A stretch of 64,000 nt of DNA from Flavobacteriaceae bacterium (GTDB lineage Bacteria > Bacteroidota > Bacteroidia > Flavobacteriales > Flavobacteriaceae): contig JALSVQ010000164.1 in the NCBI GenBank assembly GCA_027073495.1, forward strand, positions 24,845 to 88,844, given 5' to 3'. The notes beneath the pieces were generated by a model. That model was not told the DNA's origin. It searched no databases and saw only the letters and a program-made list of their open reading frames with translations. Positions 21,022-30,249 of this stretch are shown here, piece by piece. The translations under genes were made by a program, and so were the position numbers. How positions within the stretch are numbered: the stretch's first letter is position 1; the number at the start of each line of letters is the position of its first letter.

Positions 21022-21669
21022 TTAATTATTAAAAAGTGTAAAACCGCCATATCCTAAACTATAAGTGATAAGTAATAGAGCAAAAAATGCTACTATAACA
21101 TAACCCACTATTCGAAGTAATTTACTTTTTAATAATAAATTGCTAAGCTCATCTGCAAAAAACACCATTAGCACACCATAAATAGTCATTGCGATGACAA
21201 TTAGCTCAAAGGCATTGGTCAAATTTCCTACTAAAACTATAGCAATAAGAATGGTATCCAAAGAAAAAGCAAAATTAAATAATGCTATTTGAGTTCCTGT
21301 TTGGATAACTGTTTCTTTTTGAGAAAATTGATATGAAAAATTGGTTTTATTACGAACTAAATTGAATACTAAAATAAGACTATTACTAAAGATAAAAAGT
21401 CCGCCTAAAAAGAGTAAGACAAAGCGAGGAGTGATAGCAAAATCAGCTATGGTAAACCATTCATTATTAAAAAATGTAAACTGTGTAACAGCCCAAAGAA
21501 GTAGAACTGCAAGTAAAAAGGAAATTGTAATTCCTATAAAAAGTGCTTGTTTCCTTTTAGAATTGCTCAATTTTGATGTTGCATTACTTAAAAAAGAAAC
21601 ATTATCAAAACTAGTTATTAAAAGTAAGGCTAGGAGTGCTATGATGGCAAAAATAGATATTGAATTCAT
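21022..21669 (-). CDS. TerC-like integral membrane protein
   Basis: SFDNVSFLSNATSKLSNSKRKQALFIGI, FAFSLDTILIAIVLVGN; acidic residues within TMs. Confidence 0.65.
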   Translation of the reverse strand: MNSISIFAIIALLALLLITSFDNVSFLSNATSKLSNSKRKQALFIGITISFLLAVLLLWAVTQFTFFNNEWFTIADFAITPRFVLLFLGGLFIFSNSLILVFNLVRNKTNFSYQFSQKETVIQTGTQIALFNFAFSLDTILIAIVLVGNLTNAFELIVIAMTIYGVLMVFFADELSNLLLKSKLLRIVGYVIVAFFALLLITYSLGYGGFTLFNN

Positions 21670-21676
21670 AATTGTA

Positions 21677-22093
21677 TTATTTAATGCGGTATGCAGTTTG
21701 GTATGTTATACCTTTATTATCTTCAAAACGTCCTTCAAAATCATAAGTACTATCGGTTGTTGATAGTATTTTTATAAAAAATGCTTTGCGTTCCAAACGA
21801 TTTTTAGGATTTTTTTTCTTTAAGACAAATTCACAGTCATTAACCCAACGAATATGAAATGTATCTTGGTGTTTTTCTGTTTTTTTTATGAGTTTTCCAT
21901 TAAAATCACGTTTGTAATACTGTTCAAATGCTTCAATTTGATATTTTTTAGTACGTGTTATAATGGTTTCACTGATTAATGAGTCCACTTTTTTAACTTT
22001 AAAAGTGCCTGTTTTGTAGCTAGCACAATCTCGATCAATTTCTTGACAAGCTCCAAGACTTAATAAAAACAGTAAGATTAATAAATTACGCAT
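21677..22093 (-). CDS. Small lipoprotein, hypothetical
   Basis: Lipobox LLFLLSLGAC; immediately upstream of the TerC-like gene. Confidence 0.65.
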   Translation of the reverse strand: MRNLLILLFLLSLGACQEIDRDCASYKTGTFKVKKVDSLISETIITRTKKYQIEAFEQYYKRDFNGKLIKKTEKHQDTFHIRWVNDCEFVLKKKNPKNRLERKAFFIKILSTTDSTYDFEGRFEDNKGITYQTAYRIK

Positions 22094-22131
22094 ATTTTAG
22101 TTTTAATGTGCAATTTAGTAAAAAAATGCTA

Positions 22132-22572
22132 CTATTTATAATTTTTAAAACTTCCGTCACGATAAAATATAACAATTTGTTCAATTGTTTTCGTATCTGA
22201 TGGAGAAGGAGCAAGCAAAGGCTTTATTTCATCTACGGTTTCAGCACTACTTTTAGTTGGTAACACTTCTAGCTTTTCAACTTCTTGTTGATTAAAAAGA
22301 TTTGCCTCTTGTGATGGAGTAGGAGGCGTGATAGTTTTTTGTACTGGATTATATGGAAAAGAACCTTTGCCTAATAATAGCCAATCAAGACTTACAGTGT
22401 CATATTGATTTATGATTTTTAATATAAAATCAAGGCTTGGTTTGTTACGTCCTGATAATAAATGTGAAATACTCGATCGTTGCACTTGAATCGTATCTGC
22501 AAATTTTGATGCGCTTAATGCGTAGTAATCGAGTATTATTTTTATCCTTTTTATGATTTCTGAGTTATTCAC
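22132..22572 (-). CDS. XRE-family helix-turn-helix transcriptional regulator
   Basis: ASKFADTIQVQRSSISHLLSGRNKPSLDFILKI, DWLLLGKG. Confidence 0.9.
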   Translation of the reverse strand: MNNSEIIKRIKIILDYYALSASKFADTIQVQRSSISHLLSGRNKPSLDFILKIINQYDTVSLDWLLLGKGSFPYNPVQKTITPPTPSQEANLFNQQEVEKLEVLPTKSSAETVDEIKPLLAPSPSDTKTIEQIVIFYRDGSFKNYK

Positions 22573-22613
22573 AATTGTAAATGTTTAATAATGTAAATAG
22601 AAATATTGTAGCG

Positions 22614-22625
22614 TTACAAATGTAA
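22614..22625. promoter_or_regulatory. Putative operator TTAC-AAAT-GTAA
   Basis: Inverted repeat upstream of the XRE gene, same TTAC-N4-GTAA form as 22828-22839 and 22852-22863. Confidence 0.45.
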
Positions 22626-22826
22626 TTTATTCTTATTAACTACAAGTGTAAAATGTAATATATATCATTAGTTTATTGAAGTGTAACTTTAAGTTAATAA
22701 TCATAATAACTTGATTAACTGTATTTAATTATATTACAGTATTAATATTGTAAATATAAGGTTTAAATTTCCTAATTTTTAATTGAACACTGTTTACATA
22801 ATTAATCAAACTATTGAAAAGCACTG

Positions 22827-22864
22827 TTTACTTTTGTAAAATATCTTTTGTTTACTTTTGTAAA
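22827..22864. promoter_or_regulatory. Two tandem operator-like dyads TTTAC-TTTT-GTAAA, 24 bp apart
   Basis: tgTTTACttttGTAAAatatcttttgTTTACttttGTAAAa just before the M14 peptidase start at 22877. Confidence 0.5.
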
Positions 22865-22876
22865 AACATTATTCAT

Positions 22877-24058
22877 ATGAAAATTGATAAATTGAAACAG
22901 TGGTATAAAGAGTATCACAAAAAAACATTGAAAGGGCAATATGTCACCTATGAGCGTATTGAACCTTTATTAAATGAATTACCTGCTATTTTTAAAACTG
23001 AAATTTTGGGACATTCTGTTTTAGGTCGCCCAATCAAAAGTGTAACTATAGGAAGTGGTAAAACACGAATTTTACTTTGGTCACAGATGCATGGCGATGA
23101 ATCTACTGCTACACGTGTTCTTTTTGATGTATTTGAATTCTTTAAACAGCCTACAACAGCTTTTAAACCCATTTGTGATGTACTATTGACTAACTGTACG
23201 CTAGTTTTTGTACCGATACTCAATCCTGATGGTGCAGCAGCTTATACACGAGAAAATGCACTAAATATTGATTTGAATCGTGATGCCAAATCACTTCAAA
23301 TGCCAGAAAGCATTGTGCTTAAGACTATAACTTCATATTTTAAACCGCATTTTGCCTTCAACTTGCACGATCAAAGTACAAAATACAATGTTTCAGGAAC
23401 TAAAAACCCATCAACACTATCATTTCTAGCTCCTGCGGCAGATGTAAATAGAAGTATAACGCCTTCACGCAAAAAAGCAATGCAAGTAATTGCTGAAATG
23501 AATAGTTTTGTACAAAAAATAATCCCAAATCACGTTGCTTTGTATGATGATGAGTTTTGTAATACGTGTTTTGGAGATACCTTGCAACAAATGGGTGTTC
23601 CTTTAATGCTTATCGAAGCAGGTCATAGTGATTGGAAACGTGAAAAAACACGTGAATACTATTTTTATGCATTGCTAAAAGGATTAGAAAGTATAGCTAC
23701 TAAACACTACAAAACAGCGACAACAAAACAGTATTTTGAGATTCCACGTAACAATACCTTATTTTACGATGTTATATACCGTAATGTATTGGTTAAATTT
23801 AATAAATTTTCTTATGTTATTGACATAGCCATCAATTTTGATGAATATATTTCCGATGATAAAGTGCTTCGCAAGGGGAAAATTGCAAAGATTGGTGACC
23901 TTTCTCCTTATTTAGCTCACATAGAAGAAGATGTATATAAAGCTGAATATAATAATGACAATAAATTACCGAAAATAGGTGATTCAGCTGACTTTTTTCT
24001 TGCAGATATTGAAATTACTAATGGATTAACAAAAAAAATGAAAAATCATTTTATTTAA
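22877..24058 (+). CDS. M14 family zinc carboxypeptidase
   Basis: SQMHGDESTATRVLFDV (HxxE), LNPDGAAAYTRENALNIDLNRD, FNLHDQ, MLIEAGHSDW. Start placed at MKIDKL because the longer ORF runs through the operator repeats. Confidence 0.85.
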   Translation: MKIDKLKQWYKEYHKKTLKGQYVTYERIEPLLNELPAIFKTEILGHSVLGRPIKSVTIGSGKTRILLWSQMHGDESTATRVLFDVFEFFKQPTTAFKPICDVLLTNCTLVFVPILNPDGAAAYTRENALNIDLNRDAKSLQMPESIVLKTITSYFKPHFAFNLHDQSTKYNVSGTKNPSTLSFLAPAADVNRSITPSRKKAMQVIAEMNSFVQKIIPNHVALYDDEFCNTCFGDTLQQMGVPLMLIEAGHSDWKREKTREYYFYALLKGLESIATKHYKTATTKQYFEIPRNNTLFYDVIYRNVLVKFNKFSYVIDIAINFDEYISDDKVLRKGKIAKIGDLSPYLAHIEEDVYKAEYNNDNKLPKIGDSADFFLADIEITNGLTKKMKNHFI

Positions 24059-24119
24059 TATAAAAAAAGTTTAGTTTTGTTGTTTAAACAAACATACTTA
24101 ACACTAATAAAAGTCAAAC

Positions 24120-24602
24120 ATGGATAAACTTAAATTAGACGATATTGATCGTCAAATATTGGATACACTCGTATTAAATGCTAGAACACCCTTTACAGAC
24201 ATAGCAAAAAAACTAAATGTATCTGCAGGGACAATACATGTCCGTTACAAAAAACTAGAAGAAATAGGCTTAATAAAAGGAACATCTTTAGCCGTTGATT
24301 ATCAGAAACTAGGTTATAATTTTATAGCTTTTATCGGAATTTTTTTAGAACAAACTTCACAAACGAGTTTTGTTTTAGAGCGCTTACAATCAATACCCTA
24401 CGTTACTGTGGCTCATATTACAACAGGAAAATTTAATATTTTTTGTAAAATACGAGCTAATGACACAATGAGTGCTAAGAAAATAATCTTTTTGATTGAT
24501 GATATTGATGGTGTAATGCGTACTGAGACAATGATATCACTAGAAGAAAGTTTTAATGATAAAAAACGATTAATGCAACGTGTCTTTCACGAATTAAGCT
24601 AA
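24120..24602 (+). CDS. Lrp/AsnC family transcriptional regulator
   Basis: LDDIDRQILDTLVLNARTPFTDIAKKLNVSAGTIHVRYKKLEEIGLI. Confidence 0.93.
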   Translation: MDKLKLDDIDRQILDTLVLNARTPFTDIAKKLNVSAGTIHVRYKKLEEIGLIKGTSLAVDYQKLGYNFIAFIGIFLEQTSQTSFVLERLQSIPYVTVAHITTGKFNIFCKIRANDTMSAKKIIFLIDDIDGVMRTETMISLEESFNDKKRLMQRVFHELS

Positions 24603-24618
24603 ATTAAACTAAAATATA

Positions 24619-24655
24619 AAAAGCCGTTTAAATTTTATTTTGACGGTTTTTTTTT
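24619..24655 (+). terminator. Intrinsic terminator after the Lrp/AsnC gene
   Basis: aaaaagCCGTttaaattttattttgACGGttttttttt. Confidence 0.65.
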
Positions 24656-24676
24656 GTCTAATTTTAAAACTATAAA

Positions 24677-25804
24677 ATGAAAATAGCTATTGTTTTATAT
24701 CCTACCTATGGAGGAAGTGGTGTTGTGGCAACAGAACTGGGAATGCATCTTGCTTTGAAAGGGCACCAAATCCATTTTATCACATACAAGCAGCCTGTGC
24801 GTTTAGATTTATTGAATGATAACATCTATTTTCATGAAGTGCACGTCCCTGATTACCCATTATTTCAATACTTACCTTATGGTCTTGCGTTAGCAAGTAA
24901 AATGGTGGATGTCACAAAACAATACGGTATCGAATTATTTCATGTACACTACGCTATTCCTCATGCATACGCCGCATACAATGCTAAAATGATACTTCAA
25001 GAAGAAGGGTTTAACATTCCTATTGTCACAACATTACATGGGACAGATATAACACTTGTGGGAAGTCATCCAAACTATAAACCTGCAGTATCTTTTAGTA
25101 TTAATCAATCCGATTATGTAACTACAGTATCGGAAAGTCTTAAAGCAGATACTGTTACTATTTTTAATATAAAAAAAGAGATACAAGTAATTCCAAATTT
25201 CATCAACATTACACATGATAAAACTGATTTTACTGATTGCAATAGGAAATTATTAGCAAAAGATTCAGAACGCATTATTACTCATGTCAGTAATTTTAGA
25301 CCATTAAAACGTATCGAAGATGTTATTCATATTTTTAATCAGATACAAAAAGAAATTCCAGCTAAATTATTACTCGCAGGAGATGGTCCTGAAAAGGAAG
25401 CTATGGAGCAATTAGTACTTGATTTGGCATTGGAAGATAATGTTGTTTTTTTAGGAAACACGAATGATATCAGTAAGTTACTTTGTTTTTCAGATTTATT
25501 TTTACTGCCTTCAGAAAAAGAAAGTTTTGGTCTAGCGGCACTTGAAGCCATGCTCTATAAAACACCTGTAATATCAAGTAATGCAGGAGGAATACCAGAA
25601 GTAAATAAACATGGTTATTCTGGATATTTAAGCCCTGTTGGCGCTGTTGATGAAATGGCAAATAATGCATTAAAAATTTTGAAATCTGATGAAATTTTGA
25701 AGCAATTTAAGCTGCAAGCACGGAAACAGGCAGCACAATTTAATGTCACCAAAGTAGTTCCTATTTATGAAGCTTTATATGAAAAGGCATTGAAAAATAA
25801 ATGA
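24677..25804 (+). CDS. bshA: N-acetyl-alpha-D-glucosaminyl L-malate synthase (bacillithiol)
   Basis: MKIAIVLYPTYGGSGVVATELGMHLALKGHQIHFI, HVHYAIPHAYAAYNAKMI, NFRPLKRIEDVI, PSEKESFGLAALEAM. Confidence 0.95.
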   Translation: MKIAIVLYPTYGGSGVVATELGMHLALKGHQIHFITYKQPVRLDLLNDNIYFHEVHVPDYPLFQYLPYGLALASKMVDVTKQYGIELFHVHYAIPHAYAAYNAKMILQEEGFNIPIVTTLHGTDITLVGSHPNYKPAVSFSINQSDYVTTVSESLKADTVTIFNIKKEIQVIPNFINITHDKTDFTDCNRKLLAKDSERIITHVSNFRPLKRIEDVIHIFNQIQKEIPAKLLLAGDGPEKEAMEQLVLDLALEDNVVFLGNTNDISKLLCFSDLFLLPSEKESFGLAALEAMLYKTPVISSNAGGIPEVNKHGYSGYLSPVGAVDEMANNALKILKSDEILKQFKLQARKQAAQFNVTKVVPIYEALYEKALKNK

Positions 25805-26628
25805 TATTTCAATTATTAAAAAAAACGTTACATTTGAAAAGAATATTCAAAATACTTACTATTGTTTTTATGACTTTTTTACTGACAGTCTTAACACAAA
25901 TTGGAGGTATATTATTATTATTGAGTATTTTAATTAGCATAAAAGTTAAAAAAAAGATACATTGGTCAATACTATTTATTGTTTTTTATACAAGTGCTAC
26001 TTTCATTTTTGTTCCTATTATAGCACCACTATTTGGAAGGGAACGAGTGAGCGAAGCTATAAATTTAAAACCTACTAATTTTGCTACGATAGTATTGAAT
26101 AGAAACTATGTCAGACCAAGTTTAAATGCAATTTTATTGCATACAGCTAAACAATTAAAAAACAAAGGAATACAACTTAATTATTTAGATGCCAATTTTC
26201 CATTCATCAATAGATTTCCACTTTTACCACATTTGAGCCATAATGATGGCAAGAAAATTGATATAAGTTTAATATACGAAGACAAAATGGGAAATATAAC
26301 AACAAAACAGAAATCACGCTTAGGTTATGGTGTATTTGTAGCTCCAACAGCTAAGGAGTACAATCAAATAACTTATTGTTTAGAAAAAGGATATTTTCAA
26401 TATGATTATCCAAAATATTTTACCTTTGGAAAAATAAATGATTCGTTAGTGTTTTCAATAAAAGGAACAAAACTATTGATTCAGACATTATTAAATGAGA
26501 GACAACTAGGCAAGCTGTTTATTGAACCACATTTAAAGCAGCGTATGCATTTATATAATAAAAAAATACGATATCATGGCTGTCATGCGGTGCGCCATGA
26601 TGATCATATTCATATTCAATTAAAATAA
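25801..26628 (+). CDS. Membrane-anchored LAS/MepA-like metallopeptidase (putative murein endopeptidase)
   Basis: Two N-terminal TMs, then SHNDGKKIDISLIY (HxxxxxxD) and C-terminal GCHAVRHDDHIHIQLK (HxH). Confidence 0.6.
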   Translation: MIFQLLKKTLHLKRIFKILTIVFMTFLLTVLTQIGGILLLLSILISIKVKKKIHWSILFIVFYTSATFIFVPIIAPLFGRERVSEAINLKPTNFATIVLNRNYVRPSLNAILLHTAKQLKNKGIQLNYLDANFPFINRFPLLPHLSHNDGKKIDISLIYEDKMGNITTKQKSRLGYGVFVAPTAKEYNQITYCLEKGYFQYDYPKYFTFGKINDSLVFSIKGTKLLIQTLLNERQLGKLFIEPHLKQRMHLYNKKIRYHGCHAVRHDDHIHIQLK

Positions 26629-26634
26629 TAACTT

Positions 26635-27123
26635 ATGAAAAAAATAATAGTATTAGCAATGTCTTTATTATTTATATCTAGCTGTAAATCAAGTAAAACA
26701 GAAGATGTAAACTCAAAACCCACAGCAAAAAAAAATATAATGAAAGATAAAAAAGAAGTACAAAATTTTGAACTGCTTTTACAAGAATCTCACGGTGGTT
26801 ATAAAGAACAACGTTTACTTATTGTCAATGATCAAAAGCAGCTTACTGATGTTTATATGAAACTCAATCAAATACGAAAACCAGGAATTCCTATTCCTGC
26901 TGTTGATTTTGAAAAAAATACAATTTTAGCGCTGTTTTTTGGAACACAACAAAATGGAGCACAAAAATATACAATAGTTGGTGTCTCAGAAAAAAACAGT
27001 GTACTCAATGTTTTATTAGTAGTGAATAAACCTGAAGTAGCAACTATGGTCATTACTCAACCAAGTATGTTTCTTAAAATACCTAAGAGTAATGCAAAAG
27101 AAATCGCACTAAAATTTAAATAA
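26635..27123 (+). CDS. PrcB-like lipoprotein
   Basis: Lipobox SLLFISSC; VDFEKNTILALFFGTQQNGAQKYTIVGV. Confidence 0.65.
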   Translation: MKKIIVLAMSLLFISSCKSSKTEDVNSKPTAKKNIMKDKKEVQNFELLLQESHGGYKEQRLLIVNDQKQLTDVYMKLNQIRKPGIPIPAVDFEKNTILALFFGTQQNGAQKYTIVGVSEKNSVLNVLLVVNKPEVATMVITQPSMFLKIPKSNAKEIALKFK

Positions 27124-27186
27124 AATTAGAAAATACGCTACTATTTTGTTATTTTAGCAAACTATTAATAGCATAAAGAAAAAGAA

Positions 27187-28269
27187 ATGAAATTTAGAAA
27201 TTTTCCAATGGTTCCTCGTGTAGTTTTTGGTCGAGGAAGTTTTAATCAAATAAATGAAATACTAGCACCCAAGAGAAAAAGTGATAAAGCACCATTTATT
27301 TATATAATAGATGCCGTTTTTGAAGGGAATAATTGGTTATTAGATCGTATTGACTTAAAATTTAATGATAAAATCATTTTTCAAAGTGCTAAAGAAGAGC
27401 CAAAAACAATTCGTGTTGATGAATTACGAGATCAAATAGTAGCGGAATTTGATGATTTGCCTTCAGGTATTATTGGAATAGGAGGTGGAACTATGCTCGA
27501 TTATGCTAAAGCAGTAGCATTAATGCTTACCAATCCAGGATCATCAGCAGATTATCAAGGTTGGGATTTAGTAAAAAATCAAGGAATCTATCACGTTGGT
27601 ATTCCTACCATTTCAGGAACAGGAGCAGAAGTTTCGAGAACGACAGTACTTACAGGTCCTGTTAAAAAATTGGGTATGAATTCAGATTATACACCATTTG
27701 ATCAAGTAGTATTGGATCCAGAGCTTACAGCAGGAGTCCCTACAAATCAATGGTTTTATACGGGGATGGACTGTTATATCCATTGTATAGAGTCATTAAC
27801 AGGAACATATCTAAACACATTTAGTGAGTCATATGGAGAAAAATCTTTAGAACTTTGTAGAGAAGTATATCTCGAAAAAGAAGAGCGCGATGAAGATGCA
27901 CAAAATAAACTGATGATGGCTTCTTGGCACGGTGGTATGAGTATTGCCTATTCGCAAGTAGGAGTAGCCCATGCAATGAGTTATGGACTGTCATATCTGT
28001 TAGGTACAAAACACGGTGTAGGAAACTGTATTGTTTTTGATCAATTGGAAGAATTTTACCCAGATGGTGTAAAAGAATTCAAACAAATGGTTAAAAGACA
28101 TAATATAGATATCCCACAAGGGCTTTGTGCTAATTTAACAGACAAAGAGTTTGATACTATGATAGATGTAGCATTGAGTTTAGTACCGCTTTGGGAAAAT
28201 GCACTAGGTAAAGACTGGCAGCAAACAATTACTCGCAAAAAATTGCGAACGATGTATGAAAAAATGTAG
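27187..28269 (+). CDS. kdnB: Iron-containing alcohol dehydrogenase, probable 3-deoxy-manno-octulosonate 8-oxidase
   Basis: MKFRNFPMVPRVVFGRGSF, GGGTMLDYAKAVALML, PTISGTGAEVSRTTVLTGP, HGVGNCIVFDQLEEFYP; matches KdnB as I remember it, and kdnA is in the window. Confidence 0.83.
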   Translation: MKFRNFPMVPRVVFGRGSFNQINEILAPKRKSDKAPFIYIIDAVFEGNNWLLDRIDLKFNDKIIFQSAKEEPKTIRVDELRDQIVAEFDDLPSGIIGIGGGTMLDYAKAVALMLTNPGSSADYQGWDLVKNQGIYHVGIPTISGTGAEVSRTTVLTGPVKKLGMNSDYTPFDQVVLDPELTAGVPTNQWFYTGMDCYIHCIESLTGTYLNTFSESYGEKSLELCREVYLEKEERDEDAQNKLMMASWHGGMSIAYSQVGVAHAMSYGLSYLLGTKHGVGNCIVFDQLEEFYPDGVKEFKQMVKRHNIDIPQGLCANLTDKEFDTMIDVALSLVPLWENALGKDWQQTITRKKLRTMYEKM

Positions 28270-28277
28270 GTTTATAA

Positions 28278-28718
28278 ATGTATAAAGCACAGTATAAAAC
28301 ATTAGTTCGAACTTATCTTATGATTATCTTCGGTATTTTAGGTTTTTCAGTCTATGTTTTTATAAAGAATAAAGCTGTTTTTAATCTTGATAATTTAAAT
28401 ATAAAAGACTATAAAATATTGATTTCTACGCTTTTAAGTTATGCTGTTTATTTTTTAATTAAATACTTATCCTATAAAAAAATCAAGACTATAAAGGATT
28501 ATAAAGGCCTGATGAAGCATAAAATAAATATGTATATTGATAGTATCATTTTAAATTTATTTTTATATGAGTTTATAGTATTAATAAATTTAACCTTTTT
28601 TATGATGACTAAAAATATTATATTTTTTATATTTGCAATTATAATGTTGCTATTAATTATAGTAAATATTCCAAATAAAAATATTTTTAATACTAAATTT
28701 TTACTTAAAAATGACTAA
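28278..28718 (+). CDS. Hypothetical membrane protein
   Basis: 146 aa, four hydrophobic segments; overlaps the next gene by 8 nt. Confidence 0.5.
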   Translation: MYKAQYKTLVRTYLMIIFGILGFSVYVFIKNKAVFNLDNLNIKDYKILISTLLSYAVYFLIKYLSYKKIKTIKDYKGLMKHKINMYIDSIILNLFLYEFIVLINLTFFMMTKNIIFFIFAIIMLLLIIVNIPNKNIFNTKFLLKND

Positions 28719-29163
28719 AACTACTAAAAAAAGAGAATTGTTAGATGGTATTGCAAAAGCAAGATTAGATCATTTGAAGTGGAAATCATATTTTGAGGTT
28801 GCGACTAGAGATATTACCAAATTTCGGTTAGATAATGATAAAGTTAACCCTATAGCTACAGAATGTGAATTTGGTCATTGGCTATATGGCGATGGACAGA
28901 ATTTAAATTTCAGTAATATTCTTTCAGAAATAGAAAGAGTACATGAAGATATTCATAAAAAGTACTTTGAAATAATAAAAACGATCAATAGAAATGATAA
29001 AAGTGTTTTTACTAGTAAGTCTTCATACCTCAGTGATAAACAATTTATAGTTGATAACCTTATTTTAGACTTGAATAATTATTCTTCAATTTTACGTAGT
29101 CTGTTAACACAACTAGAATTATTTGTTCAATCTCTTGATGAGGAAGAGGAACATTTTAAATAG
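28711..29163 (+). CDS. Stand-alone CZB (chemoreceptor zinc-binding) domain protein
   Basis: ARLDHLKWKSYFE ... ECEFGHWLYGDG ... IERVHEDIHKKYFEI (H-x3-W, C-x-F-G-x-W, HxxxH). Confidence 0.75.
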   Translation: MTKTTKKRELLDGIAKARLDHLKWKSYFEVATRDITKFRLDNDKVNPIATECEFGHWLYGDGQNLNFSNILSEIERVHEDIHKKYFEIIKTINRNDKSVFTSKSSYLSDKQFIVDNLILDLNNYSSILRSLLTQLELFVQSLDEEEEHFK

Positions 29164-29396
29164 ATTTACTAAAAATAATACTGTAGTTCGGAGTATTATT
29201 AAATCATATATTTTGTTTGTGATTATAAAGTGTTTTGAAAATTTATTTCATTGAATAAGCAGTTACAATAATAGTTACCTTTTTTAATATAGAATATTTT
29301 TAGTTAACACGTTGTATATCAGTATTTAGTTAATAATATGTTATATAAAAAAATGTTAAAATTAATCTAAATGTTTTTTTAAAAATATATATAATG

Positions 29397-29404
29397 TATC
29401 TTTG
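29397..29404 (+). promoter_or_regulatory. Bacteroidota -7 element TATCTTTG
   Basis: TATCTTTG 27 nt before the ATG at 29431. Confidence 0.5.
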
Positions 29405-29430
29405 AAGTGTTAACCAATTGACTATTAGAT

Positions 29431-30057
29431 ATGAAAAAAACAGTTTTCATAATTATTGTGTTTTTTACACTAACACTTCAAGCTCAAGAAAAAAATACCA
29501 AGAATATTAAACAACCTATTGCTTTTGTAGAAATGCTAATGGCACGTTCTTTTATTATAAATGACTTACCAGGTTGGGCAGCAGGTGGTGAATTGAATTA
29601 TCAATACAAAAATCATCTCTTTTCTTTTAGATACATAGAAGATGTTCATAATAAATTTGTTATAGTATCTCCAAGTGTTATTTTACTACCATTACCATCA
29701 TTAGTGGAGCATATTACCAATAAAGAATTAGGTATTTTGTATGGCAGAAGATGGATTTATGATGATACTGCTATTAGTGTTTCAGGAGGAATTTCTTACA
29801 ATCATTATACTTCAAAAAATTTAGATTCAACTTTAGAACTAATAGATGATTATCTTGGTTTTCCATTAGAAGTCAACATTAAATGGTTTAAAGCACAAAA
29901 AGAACGTTATAGAATTTATCAAGTAATTCCTGTTGGAAAACCTACTGCTTTTGGACGGAGTTTTGGCTTTAAGTTTTTTGCTAATATCAATAAACATAGT
30001 TATTTAGGCTTTGGTTTTACCTATGGTTTTGGATGGCATAAAAAGTATGAAAAATAA
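29431..30057 (+). CDS. Secreted/outer-membrane beta-barrel-like hypothetical protein
   Basis: Signal peptide FTLTLQAQ; alternating aromatic/Gly C-terminal strands. Confidence 0.55.
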   Translation: MKKTVFIIIVFFTLTLQAQEKNTKNIKQPIAFVEMLMARSFIINDLPGWAAGGELNYQYKNHLFSFRYIEDVHNKFVIVSPSVILLPLPSLVEHITNKELGILYGRRWIYDDTAISVSGGISYNHYTSKNLDSTLELIDDYLGFPLEVNIKWFKAQKERYRIYQVIPVGKPTAFGRSFGFKFFANINKHSYLGFGFTYGFGWHKKYEK

Positions 30058-30114
30058 TTAATACATTATTCCAACCATTTTTTGAAAGCACTTACATTAT
30101 CACGGGCTACTATT
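30000..30114 (+). repeat. 115-bp direct repeat, copy 1
   Basis: ttatttaggctttggttttaccta...cacgggctactatt; three mismatches to copy 2, offset 1108 bp. Confidence 0.95.
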
Positions 30115-30249
30115 TTTGTGCTGAATTAATAATTAATGAGCATAGATCCTTGCATATTTTTACTTTGTTTTAATTTAGTTTTAGTGATTTTCATAATAGA
30201 TAAACCTGCAAGTGCTTATTAAAATTTAAAAAAAATAGTATTATAGCTT

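Noticed and set aside
21341-21763. 140-aa plus ORF across the TerC-like gene and lipoprotein gene
   Set aside because: Antisense to two better-supported CDSs; Lys/Ser-rich shadow composition.
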